NCBI GenBank assembly: GCA_023145575.1
Contig: JAGLDN010000214.1
Coordinates: 1-7,922, forward strand
DNA: 7,922 nt
Direction of reading: 5' to 3'
From: Psychromonas sp.
GTDB lineage: Bacteria > Pseudomonadota > Gammaproteobacteria > Enterobacterales > Psychromonadaceae
Below, piece after piece: positions 1-6,720 of the stretch. The notes under the pieces are model-generated. The model was not told the DNA's origin. It did no database searches and saw nothing but the letters and a program-made list of their open reading frames with translations. The translations under genes and the position numbers were made by a program. Numbering within the stretch: the stretch's first letter is position 1; each line of letters opens with the position of its first letter.

Positions 1-515
1 ATTATCCAGTCTTTTATGCCATATCCAGAATATTTGTTATTGTTACCAAGCCCCCCCCCGTTATTAAAGAGATCTTTATGATAGTCATCAAATACCTCGA
101 GAGCTACGTTATCGAGAACAAAATCAATATTGGTATGTTCATCATTTGAGCCTTTATTAGAAGCTTCATCAAAATTAAAAAAAACAGTGGTATCTAGGAT
201 CGAAGAAAATCCCTTACTTTTATCTTCACAGGTAGATCCGCCTGTAGCATCACGATAGAAATAAGTCTCAATCGAATCGTATACAAAAGCATCATCCGTG
301 GAAAAATTATTTACTGATATATAGTGATAACCAGGAAGTTCCTTTGATGGAAGACATGAAGCGATCCATTGACCTGTCAGCCCTTTATCGTCTACTTGTT
401 GCTGTGGAGCTGAGCTTTGTGTCGTTGCGTTGTTAATTACGTTTGCGTTACAGGGAATGAGTATTAACATGCTGGTAAAAAGCAATCCGATTTGTAATTT
501 ATTTTTATGTTTCAT
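1..515 (-). CDS. Putative exported protein of unknown function (5' part, runs off the window)
   Basis: An uninterrupted reading frame of 171 codons starts at ATG 515 and leaves the window at base 1 without a stop. An AAGGAA ribosome binding site lies 11 bases upstream. The N-terminus looks like a signal peptide: a Lys-rich start (MKHKNK), a hydrophobic stretch at about residues 9-21, then Cys22-Asn-Ala24, which suits signal peptidase I cleavage after Ala24. The Cys is preceded by Leu-Ile-Pro, a poor lipobox because of the Pro, so a lipoprotein is less likely. The mature part has GQW at about 52-54, paired cysteines near 58 and 94, and many Asp, Asn and Ser residues. It ends in a Gly-Gly-Gly run encoded by G9, then YGIKDW. 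The GxW...C...Y.D..C pattern reminds me of small secreted beta-rich proteins of marine gammaproteobacteria, but I cannot name a family. It has the same orientation as lnt but lies 778 bases away, so it is probably a separate transcription unit. Confidence 0.75.
   Translation of the reverse strand, partial: MKHKNKLQIGLLFTSMLILIPCNANVINNATTQSSAPQQQVDDKGLTGQWIASCLPSKELPGYHYISVNNFSTDDAFVYDSIETYFYRDATGGSTCEDKSKGFSSILDTTVFFNFDEASNKGSNDEHTNIDFVLDNVALEVFDDYHKDLFNNGGGLGNNNKYSGYGIKDWI
51..59 (-). repeat. Homopolymeric G9 tract (C9 on the plus strand) inside a coding region
   Basis: Nine consecutive C on the plus strand encode Gly-Gly-Gly in the exported-protein frame. It is the only G/C run of this length in an otherwise AT-rich window. 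In the given sequence the frame stays open on both sides. With one G more, a TAA is reached at 45-43; with one G less, a TAA is reached at 16-14. The tract therefore has the form of a contingency (slipped-strand) locus, although a sequencing or assembly length error is also possible. Confidence 0.8.
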
Positions 516-526
516 CTTATATATAT

Positions 527-532
527 TTCCTT
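527..532 (-). promoter_or_regulatory. Ribosome binding site of the exported-protein gene
   Basis: Read on the minus strand this is AAGGAA, followed by 11 AT-rich bases and ATG 515. It supports ATG 515 as the start; the Met at codon 16 lies inside the hydrophobic signal segment and would destroy it. Confidence 0.55.
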
Positions 533-647
533 ATGAAAACGATTGATTTTAAATATTCACTAATTTAACTTGATACTTATGCTGACGATTTATACCCATA
601 TAACGTAAAAGCGCAAATTCAGCAAGGGAAATAGAACCAAGTTGCTA

Positions 648-726
648 GGCAAAAAATTGAAGTATAGTTATTCTACAATAGAGATTTTATAACAATGCGC
701 ATTGGTATTATTTGCCTTACCCTGCG
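648..726. repeat. Degenerate intergenic repeat, copy A
   Basis: The first 29 bases (648-676) match 868-896 at 23 of 29 positions by ungapped hand alignment, including the shared blocks AAAATTGAAG and TAGTTA. Weaker similarity continues: TGGTATTATT then TGCCTT here (703-718), against TGGTGTTAATT then TGCCTT in copy B (928-948). The segment is non-coding. It may belong to a dispersed intergenic repeat family, but only these two copies are visible here. The orientation of the element is unknown. Confidence 0.4.
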
Positions 727-867
727 AGGAACAAGCTAGAAAATCAAGACTGCGTTACAATAATTTAAAAGTGGACAATAATCAACTAAATATTGTGCCT
801 TGTTCTGATCCTCGAGCTTGAGCCTGAAAAATGATAAGTAAGATTTTTAAATTGTTAAAAAATACGA

Positions 868-953
868 GACATAAAATTGAAGCCTAGTTACTCAACGTTT
901 ACGTCGAAATTCTTTAACTTTTTTGACTGGTGTTAATTTCAATGCCTTGCGCG
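868..953. repeat. Degenerate intergenic repeat, copy B
   Basis: This is a direct-orientation partner of the segment at 648-726, offset by 220 bases. The core 868-896 agrees with copy A at 23 of 29 positions. The right part keeps the TGGT...TTA...TGCCTT...GCG order with small insertions. The divergence suggests old copies that are no longer identical. Chance similarity in AT-rich DNA cannot be excluded for the outer parts. Confidence 0.4.
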
Positions 954-1231
954 TGGTTAATTCGAAAAGCCGTTCAAGGTTACATGACTCGAAACGATAG
1001 TAACTATTTGATAATTAGCATTTTACGTTAATTATACCGACAAAAGAGTAGTACAGCTAATCGTTGATAGGTAACATGTTGCTCCTTAACCTGACCTCAG
1101 AGCTAATAGAGGACATTGAACTGTGAAGTAGCATGGGTAATGGGTATATACCGGATGGCGAATTAGTTTATTATTTCATCTCATTAAAAATTAACGATTT
1201 AATTAATAGCTAGCGTCTGTGCATTATGAAG

Positions 1232-1267
1232 TCGCATGGTGCTTAACTTGGTTAAGCCATTATGCGA
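1232..1267. terminator. Stem-loop downstream of lnt (possible terminator or 3' end structure)
   Basis: An inner perfect stem GCTTAAC (1241-1247) pairs with GTTAAGC (1251-1257) around a 3-base TTG loop. An outer perfect stem TCGCAT (1232-1237) pairs with ATGCGA (1262-1267), with a small internal loop between the two. It starts 26 bases beyond the lnt stop, where an operon terminator would be expected. It lacks a clear U run on the minus-strand side, so it is not a classic intrinsic terminator. It could instead stabilise the 3' end of the message. Confidence 0.35.
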
Positions 1268-1293
1268 ATTATAAATTAAAAACTTGTATTTGC

Positions 1294-2859
1294 TCATCTG
1301 TTTGCTTTTCTATTTAGGACAAGCAGTAAAAATAGACTTATTAAAGCATAAAAATAAAGCGGTATATAACCCATTCTTTGATAAGGCGTAGTGCCAAAAG
1401 CGGGGCGCACCTTTGCTCTTAACACACCAGTAACATTTGATGCAATACGACCAATTTCAACGCCTTTATTATCGAAAATAGCACTTATACCCGTGTTAGT
1501 ACTGCGTAATAAAGGTCGGGCTAGCTCAATGGAGCGCATGCGAGCAATCTGCAAATGTTGAGAAGCATCAATAGATGCGTCGAACCAAGCGTCATTACTA
1601 ATATTCAGCAATATGCCTGTCTTTTTGTGAACATTCTGACGTAGCAAATTAGGGAAGGCTATTTCATAGCATATTGCAGGGGCAATTAGCCCTTGTTTAG
1701 TTTTCAGGTTCGCCTGTATTAAATTGCCTGGCGTAAAACTAGACATGGGTAGGTTGAAATAGGGGGCAAGCGGCCGTAGTAGATCGCTAAAAGGAACAAA
1801 TTCGCCAATTGGTAACAGGTGATGTTTGTTATAACGATTGGAGCTTTGGAATGAATATCCGTGCCCCTTTGGTAAATAACCTAAGGCAACAATTGTGTTG
1901 TAATATTTGTTAGTTTTTAAGTTGTATTCAATGATCCCTGTTATCAAAGTCTTATGTTCTTTTTTGAAATTCCAATTAAGTTGTTGCATAAAAGGTTGTA
2001 CATCAATTTCAAGGGCTGCAATGGCAGATTCTGGCCAAATAACAAGCTCATTTTTTGTTATATCAAGTGTATTTTTGGAGGACATTTTGTCAGATAATGT
2101 TACATAATGTTTAAGAGAAGGGTATAGGTTATTAGGTAACCATTTATCCTTTTGTGGTATATTTCCTTGAACAAGTGCGACATTAATCGCAGGTTGTAAG
2201 TTAGTATAATTTACTTTTGTCAACGCATATCCACCGATTATTAAGCTGATAATGATGCTAAGTGATAGATTGATATGCTGTTTTTGGATCATTAGTGTTA
2301 ATGCACCACAAATTATCATGATACTTAATGTGATACCTTCTACACCGACCACAGGTGCAAAACCAACTAAAGGTGTATCTACATGACTATAACCTAAATA
2401 TGCCCAAGGAAAACCAGTGAGAAAATAGCCTCTAAACCAGTCCATCACCAGCCAAAAAACGGGGATAGCCAGCAAATAACGTATTTTATCAGATACATTG
2501 AGTAGGTGTGTGCTCGCCCAGAGTGCAAGAGTTGGGAAAATTGCTAAATATGAACAAAGTATTACTAGCAATAAAATACTCACTGCGACAGGCATTCCAC
2601 CATAGAGTGCCATGCTGAAATAGACCCAGTAGATAGTTGCGAGGAACATGGCAAGATTAAATGCAAAAATAAGAATGAAAAAATGTTTATTTGTTTTATG
2701 CAGCGTTTTTAACAGTAAAAATAGTCCAACAAAAGAAGGGTATAGGATCCACCATTGATAAAAAGGTGCAAAAGCAAAGACTTGTAGCGCCCCGAGTAAT
2801 ATTGCAAGTAATATTTTTTGATATAAAGTTCCTAGGAAATTACTTTTATTTACTATCAC
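1294..2859 (-). CDS. lnt: Apolipoprotein N-acyltransferase Lnt
   Basis: Lnt carries out the last step of bacterial lipoprotein maturation. In the inner membrane it moves an acyl chain from a phospholipid to the N-terminal cysteine of the diacylated apolipoprotein, which permits Lol-dependent sorting to the outer membrane. The 521-residue length is usual for the family. Residues 1 to about 215 are a run of hydrophobic membrane segments with the typical FRGYFLTGFPWAYLGY stretch near 142-157. A periplasmic nitrilase-type domain follows (about 225-485), and a final membrane helix lies near 500-516. The catalytic triad is visible: Glu277 in VIWPES, Lys345 in YNKHHLLP and Cys397 in APAICYE. Translation starts at GTG 2859, and its GTGA overlaps the corC stop by 4 bases. 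An AAAGG site lies 8 bases upstream, so translation is probably coupled. It is the last gene of the cluster. Confidence 0.97.
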   Translation of the reverse strand: MIVNKSNFLGTLYQKILLAILLGALQVFAFAPFYQWWILYPSFVGLFLLLKTLHKTNKHFFILIFAFNLAMFLATIYWVYFSMALYGGMPVAVSILLLVILCSYLAIFPTLALWASTHLLNVSDKIRYLLAIPVFWLVMDWFRGYFLTGFPWAYLGYSHVDTPLVGFAPVVGVEGITLSIMIICGALTLMIQKQHINLSLSIIISLIIGGYALTKVNYTNLQPAINVALVQGNIPQKDKWLPNNLYPSLKHYVTLSDKMSSKNTLDITKNELVIWPESAIAALEIDVQPFMQQLNWNFKKEHKTLITGIIEYNLKTNKYYNTIVALGYLPKGHGYSFQSSNRYNKHHLLPIGEFVPFSDLLRPLAPYFNLPMSSFTPGNLIQANLKTKQGLIAPAICYEIAFPNLLRQNVHKKTGILLNISNDAWFDASIDASQHLQIARMRSIELARPLLRSTNTGISAIFDNKGVEIGRIASNVTGVLRAKVRPAFGTTPYQRMGYIPLYFYALISLFLLLVLNRKANR

Positions 2860-3674
2860 GTCGTTAACCTTTGGATTTTATCTTTTGGAATACGCACTTG
2901 TAACTGTATTAATCGGCGATTATCTGCATTAATAATTTTGTATTTGTATTGTTCAATTGTGATCCTTTCACCACGCACAGGCATGTGCCCAAGCTTATGA
3001 ATTAATAATCCGCCGATAGTACCTTTATCTTCAATATTGTATTGAGTCCCAAAATAAGTGTTAAAATCGTCAAGAGTTGTTAAGGCATTCACTGCATAAG
3101 TGCGCTTGCCAATTTTACGAATGTCATCGACTTCTTCATCATCGAATTCATCTTCGATATCACCAACGATAACCTCTAAAATATCTTCGATGGTGATAAG
3201 TCCCGAGACACCACCATATTCATCAATAACAATCGCCATGTGGTAGCGGTTACTACGAAACTCTTTGAGTAACGTTGAAACACGTTTACTTTCAGGTACA
3301 ACGACAGCGGGTCTTAAAATATTTTTAATCTCAAAGGTATCTGTTTTTACTTTAAAGCCAAACTTGATCAGATCTTTGGCAAGTAATAAACCTATGATAT
3401 GATCTTTATCTTCAGTAATAACAGGAAAACGAGAATGTGCAGAGTCAATCAGTAGACATAAAAAGTCATTGATTGATTGATCTAAGCTAATTGTCACCAT
3501 TTGCGAACGTGGGATCATAATATCGCGCACTCGAAGTACTGAAATATCCAGCACGCCTTTTATCATATCGTAGGTTTTTTTATTAATGATTGTATTTTGT
3601 TTAGCTTGAAACGTTACTTCAAGTAATTCACTAAGTGTTTTAGGTTGTTTGTTAAAGAAGTTACTTATTTTCAT
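2856..3674 (-). CDS. corC: CorC/YbeX family CBS-domain protein
   Basis: This is a cytosolic protein of the CorC (YbeX) family, associated in enterobacteria with magnesium/cobalt efflux through CorA; more recent work also ties YbeX to ribosome metabolism. Its biochemical role is not fully settled. The 272 residues comprise a short N-terminal region, then the conserved VRDIMIPRSQM (about 49-59) opening a pair of CBS domains (about 50-175). The family signature DEYGGVSGLIT lies at 151-161, with EDILEVIVGDIEDEFD at 163-178. A C-terminal CorC/HlyC domain (about 190-270) includes GTIGGLLIHKLGHMPVRGE. No membrane segment is present, so it is a CorC-type and not a CNNM/HlyC membrane form. It is about 20 residues shorter than the E. 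coli protein, mostly at the variable N-terminus. ATG 3674 is preceded by GAGG with 6 bases between. It follows ybeY after 65 bases and overlaps lnt by 4. Confidence 0.95.
   Translation of the reverse strand: MKISNFFNKQPKTLSELLEVTFQAKQNTIINKKTYDMIKGVLDISVLRVRDIMIPRSQMVTISLDQSINDFLCLLIDSAHSRFPVITEDKDHIIGLLLAKDLIKFGFKVKTDTFEIKNILRPAVVVPESKRVSTLLKEFRSNRYHMAIVIDEYGGVSGLITIEDILEVIVGDIEDEFDDEEVDDIRKIGKRTYAVNALTTLDDFNTYFGTQYNIEDKGTIGGLLIHKLGHMPVRGERITIEQYKYKIINADNRRLIQLQVRIPKDKIQRLTT
2868..2872 (-). promoter_or_regulatory. Ribosome binding site deciding the lnt GTG start
   Basis: Minus-strand AAAGG lies 8 bases before GTG 2859, within the last codons of corC. No nearby ATG in the lnt frame precedes the conserved N-terminal hydrophobic segment, so the GTG is well supported. 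Confidence 0.6.
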
Positions 3675-3680
3675 TGTTAA

Positions 3681-3684
3681 CCTC
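3681..3684 (-). promoter_or_regulatory. Ribosome binding site of corC
   Basis: Minus-strand GAGG sits 6 bases before ATG 3674. corC therefore has its own initiation signal, in keeping with its separation from ybeY by 65 bases; the other junctions of the cluster are tight. Confidence 0.55.
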
Positions 3685-3739
3685 GATTTTTTGGCATATT
3701 AGTAGCGGTTTGATTGTAATTGTTTAACATTGATTTACT

Positions 3740-4210
3740 CTATTGTTTAGTGTACGGGTGAGGGAGGTTAAGCTTGACTAAAATACTGGTTTCTAGCGCT
3801 TCCATTTCAAGTGCGTCATTACTTTTAATGTGATCATAGCCCAATAAATGAAGTGTGCCATGAATAACCATATGTGCCCAATGTGCTTGTACTGTTTTGT
3901 GTTGTTCGATGGCTTGAGCTTCAATAATGTTTTGGCAGATCACCAGATCGCCTAATAAAGGCAATGAAAATCCAGGTGGATTTTTAAATGGAAAAGACAA
4001 CACATTGGTTGGTTTATCTGTTTGACGAAACTTTAAATTTAAAGCATTACTTTCGTTTTCATCAACAATACGGATAGTGAGTTCGGCTTCATCTTTACAA
4101 AAGTGTGGTGCCGCATCAAGTGATCTCTTTACCCAAGTGTTCATTTTATCAATATCGGGTATGTTGGCATCGTTAGTTGTTGCTATTTGTAAATCAACGT
4201 ATAGATGCAT
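3740..4210 (-). CDS. ybeY: Endoribonuclease YbeY (rRNA maturation factor)
   Basis: YbeY is a metal-dependent single-strand endoribonuclease that takes part in 16S rRNA 3'-end maturation and 70S ribosome quality control. The metal-binding signature H-x3-H-x5-H is intact in HGTLHLLGYDH, at His117, His121 and His127 when counted from ATG 4210. Also present are the family blocks DKPTNVLSFPF (about 65-75) and LLGDLVIC (about 85-92). I place the start at ATG 4210: this gives 156 residues, close to the 155 of E. coli, begins just before the conserved VDLQIA, and leaves 1 base after the ybeZ stop. An in-frame ATG at 4246 would add 12 Lys/Asn-rich residues and overlap ybeZ by 35 bases. The ribosome binding site is weak (AAAAGAG, 13 bases off), so coupling to ybeZ translation is likely. 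The stop is TAG. Confidence 0.96.
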   Translation of the reverse strand: MHLYVDLQIATTNDANIPDIDKMNTWVKRSLDAAPHFCKDEAELTIRIVDENESNALNLKFRQTDKPTNVLSFPFKNPPGFSLPLLGDLVICQNIIEAQAIEQHKTVQAHWAHMVIHGTLHLLGYDHIKSNDALEMEALETSILVKLNLPHPYTKQ

Positions 4211-4211
4211 A

Positions 4212-5222
4212 TTATTTTTCAAGCTCTTTTTGTTCAAATGCTTCATAAGCTTTTATAATGCATGCGACCACGGGGTGGCGCACAACATCTTCTGCTGTAA
4301 AAAAGTTAAAGCTTATCTCTTCAACCCCCTTTAAAACATCAATCACATGGCGTAGACCTGATTTTTGATGGCGAGGTAAATCGATTTGAGTGATATCACC
4401 TGTGATAACCGCTGTTGAATTAAAACCAATTCGGGTTAAAAACATTTTCATTTGTTCAACGCTTGTATTTTGACTTTCATCTAAAATTATAAATGCATCG
4501 TTTAATGTTCTACCACGCATATAAGCAAGGGGGGCAATTTCGATGATATTTTTATCAATTAGTTTTTCTGTTTTTTCAAAGCCGAGCATTTCAAAAAGTG
4601 CATCGTATAAAGGACGAAGATAAGGATTGACCTTTTGTGATAGATCGCCTGGTAAAAATCCTAATTTTTCCCCAGCCTCAACCGCAGGACGGGTTAATAA
4701 TATACGTCTGACTTCTTGGCGCTCTAGTGCTTCTACGGCACAAGCAACGGCTAAATAGGTTTTACCTGTTCCTGCAGGGCCGACACCAAAACTAATATCA
4801 TTGCGTAAAATATTGCTTACATATTGGGTTTGATTTACTCCCCTAGGCTTGATAACACCACGTTTCGTTTTAATCGTAAGGCTTTGTATGTCACTTTTAT
4901 TTTCAGCTAAATGTACTGCCAATAGGCGGTGATCAGTCATAAGATTTTGTAATGCAAGGTGTACATCAGTCTTTGTTAATTTAGGTGATTTACCTTTAAT
5001 TGTTATTGTTTCAAGATACAGATCTTTTAAGAGATCGCGACATGCTTGTGCGTATCTGTGTTCGCCAATGATGCTAAAGTGGCTGTCTTTGTAACTGACT
5101 TGTACGGCTAAACGTCGCTCTATTTGCTTGATGTTATCATCAAAACTGCCGCATAAAATGGCTAAACGTTCTAGACTTTCTGGTAGTAAATCTAAATGCA
5201 CTGTGCTTATTTGTATAGCCAT
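4212..5222 (-). CDS. ybeZ: PhoH-like ATPase YbeZ
   Basis: YbeZ is a cytosolic P-loop protein of the PhoH family, regularly encoded next to ybeY. Its partner is thought to be YbeY, with a role in RNA processing; its exact activity is not established. The 336 residues comprise an N-terminal domain (about 1-105) with a KH-like region, then the PhoH ATPase domain (about 125-330). Walker A is GPAGTGKT at 148-155 and Walker B is FIILDES at 244-250, followed by Gln251-Asn252. Other family blocks are LLTRPAVEAGEKLGFLPGD (about 175-193), YMRGRTLND (about 234-242) and VITGDITQIDLP (about 272-283). ATG 5222 lies 3 bases after the miaB stop and has only a weak purine-rich site, so translation probably depends on miaB. 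The E. coli ybeZ-ybeY pair is part of the heat-shock regulon; I saw no clear sigma-32 promoter inside miaB. Confidence 0.96.
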   Translation of the reverse strand: MAIQISTVHLDLLPESLERLAILCGSFDDNIKQIERRLAVQVSYKDSHFSIIGEHRYAQACRDLLKDLYLETITIKGKSPKLTKTDVHLALQNLMTDHRLLAVHLAENKSDIQSLTIKTKRGVIKPRGVNQTQYVSNILRNDISFGVGPAGTGKTYLAVACAVEALERQEVRRILLTRPAVEAGEKLGFLPGDLSQKVNPYLRPLYDALFEMLGFEKTEKLIDKNIIEIAPLAYMRGRTLNDAFIILDESQNTSVEQMKMFLTRIGFNSTAVITGDITQIDLPRHQKSGLRHVIDVLKGVEEISFNFFTAEDVVRHPVVACIIKAYEAFEQKELEK

Positions 5223-5225
5223 CAG

Positions 5226-6650
5226 TTATACGCTCAAAGTGAATGTTTTTTCGACTAAATCGGCTTTATTTTTATTTTGTATATGACGTGTGTGAATAGA
5301 TACAGGTAAATTCATTTGATCTTCACCACGAATAAAGCGTCCCCTCATTGAATGGGGCTGTACTTGTGTAATTTCAACATCAACAAACTTACCAATAGAT
5401 CGATGGTCGCCCTCAAAATTTACAATGCGATTGTTTTGGGTGCGCCCACACAGTTCCATGATATTTTTACGAGAAAGGCCTTCAACTAAAATGCGTTGAA
5501 CACTACCTAGCATACGCCGACCAATTTGTTGTGCATTTTGTGTGATACGATCTTGTAAAACAGAGAGTCGTTTTTTTTTGGTTTCTAAGGAAACGTTATC
5601 GGGCATTTCTGCCGCTGGGGTACCAGGACGTTGACTATAAATAAAACTATAACTGGTATCAAATCCAATTTCATCAATAAGATCCATCGTATCTTGGAAA
5701 TCCTGGTCAGTTTCATTTGGAAAACCAACGATGAAATCAGAACTCACGGTCAGTAAAGGGCGCACGATTTTCAAGGCTCTAATTTTTTCAATGTATTGGG
5801 CAACGGTATTGCCGCGCTTCATTGCTTTTAAAATTCGATCTGAGCCTGATTGAACAGGCAAATGTAAAAAATCAACCAACTCTGGCGTATCGAGATACAC
5901 GTTAATAATTTCATTATCAAAATCAATTGGATTGCTGGTTGTATAGCGCAATCTATCAATACCATCAATTGCCGCAACATAACGTAATAATTCAGCAAAT
6001 GTTATTGTATTTTCGTCATGCGTTTGTCCTAAATAGGAATTTACATTTTGACCGAGTAAATTAATTTCGCGAACTCCTTGCTCTGCTAGTTGCACAATTT
6101 CTAAGATAATATCATCAAGCGGTCGGCTAAATTCTTCACCACGCGTGTAAGGTACAACACAAAAACTACAGTATTTTGAGCAACCTTCCATGATAGAGAC
6201 AAAAGCGCTAGGCCCTTCAGCTTTTGGTTCGGGTAACGAATCAAACTTCTCCATTTCAGGAAAACTAATGTCAATGATCCTGCCCCGTTTTTTTTTCACG
6301 CTATCAATCATTTCGGGTAATCGGTGTAATGTTTGAGGGCCAAAAACAATATCGACATAAGGTGCTCGTTTACGAATACTTTCACCTTCTTGAGAGGCAA
6401 CGCAACCTCCGACACCAATAATAAGGTTGGGATTTATTTCTTTTAGTTCCTTCCAACGACCTAATTGATGAAATACTTTTTCTTGCGCTTTTTCTCGAAT
6501 AGAACATGTATTTAACAAAATTACATCTGCATCTTGTGCATTATCAACGCTAATATAGCCGTTTGTTGAATTAAGAAGATCGGCCATTTTTGATGAGTCG
6601 TATTCATTCATCTGACATCCCCAAGTTTTAACGTGTAATTTTAAATTCAT
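5226..6650 (-). CDS. miaB: tRNA-2-methylthio-N6-isopentenyladenosine synthase MiaB
   Basis: MiaB is a radical SAM methylthiotransferase. It converts i6A37 to ms2i6A37 in tRNAs that read UNN codons, which strengthens codon-anticodon pairing and frame maintenance. The 474 residues equal the E. coli length. The N-terminal UPF0004 domain (about 4-120) carries the three ligands of the auxiliary [4Fe-4S] cluster: Cys12, Cys49 and Cys83. The radical SAM core carries CxxxCxxC at Cys157, Cys161 and Cys164. Further conserved blocks are INLLGQNVNSY (about 196-206) and HLPVQSGSDRILKAMKRG (263-280). A TRAM RNA-binding domain fills about 378-441. The start ATG 6650 leads straight into LKLHVKTWGCQMNEYDS, as expected. 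It is the first gene of the cluster, so the promoter should lie within 6651-6781; the ribosome binding site is poor. Confidence 0.98.
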   Translation of the reverse strand: MNLKLHVKTWGCQMNEYDSSKMADLLNSTNGYISVDNAQDADVILLNTCSIREKAQEKVFHQLGRWKELKEINPNLIIGVGGCVASQEGESIRKRAPYVDIVFGPQTLHRLPEMIDSVKKKRGRIIDISFPEMEKFDSLPEPKAEGPSAFVSIMEGCSKYCSFCVVPYTRGEEFSRPLDDIILEIVQLAEQGVREINLLGQNVNSYLGQTHDENTITFAELLRYVAAIDGIDRLRYTTSNPIDFDNEIINVYLDTPELVDFLHLPVQSGSDRILKAMKRGNTVAQYIEKIRALKIVRPLLTVSSDFIVGFPNETDQDFQDTMDLIDEIGFDTSYSFIYSQRPGTPAAEMPDNVSLETKKKRLSVLQDRITQNAQQIGRRMLGSVQRILVEGLSRKNIMELCGRTQNNRIVNFEGDHRSIGKFVDVEITQVQPHSMRGRFIRGEDQMNLPVSIHTRHIQNKNKADLVEKTFTLSV

Positions 6651-6720
6651 ATTTTACTGTTCTTAATTGTGAAAATATTAAAAAGATGAGACATTTTACG
6701 TGTAATTAAGCTTGTTGCAT

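Larger units (their letters stand above)
516..1293. other. 778-base intergenic region without a supported gene
   Basis: This AT-rich stretch lies between lnt and the exported-protein gene. All frames are broken by frequent stops, and I recognise no protein fragment. No tRNA-like T-arm or acceptor stem was seen by eye, although in E. coli a tRNA cluster lies downstream of lnt. The region contains two diverged copies of a repeat-like segment (about 648-726 and 868-953), a stem-loop at 1232-1267 and a 10-base palindrome GGTATATACC at 1143-1152. The bases next to 516 must hold the promoter of the exported-protein gene, but I could not pick out a convincing -35/-10 pair. It may be a remnant of degraded genes or of short non-autonomous repeats. 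Confidence 0.6.

Noticed and set aside
450..455. Lipobox (Leu-Ile-Pro-Cys) that would make the exported protein a lipoprotein substrate of Lnt
   Set aside because: Pro directly before the Cys is not normal for signal peptidase II, while Cys-Asn-Ala fits signal peptidase I. The link to lnt next door would be attractive, but the sequence does not support it.
648..953. CRISPR array or attachment-site repeats
   Set aside because: There are only two copies, they are imperfect and unevenly extended, and no regular spacers, integrase or cas gene is present in the window.
1143..1152. Palindrome GGTATATACC as an operator
   Set aside because: A single 10-base AT-rich palindrome far from any start codon is expected by chance and has no partner site.
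516..1293. tRNA genes downstream of lnt, as in E. coli
   Set aside because: No T-arm GGTTCRA-like motif with a matching acceptor stem was found on either strand by eye.
1907..2107. 66-codon open frame on the plus strand
   Set aside because: It lies entirely inside lnt on the opposite strand, has no family features, and lnt is unambiguous there.
4077..4334. 85-codon open frame on the plus strand
   Set aside because: It is antisense to the ybeY/ybeZ junction, Cys/Phe-rich as expected of a shadow frame, and has no supporting signal.
1294..6650. A new defence or biosynthetic system in the five-gene cluster
   Set aside because: All five genes are intact members of well-known families with intact catalytic residues, in the order known from E. 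coli.
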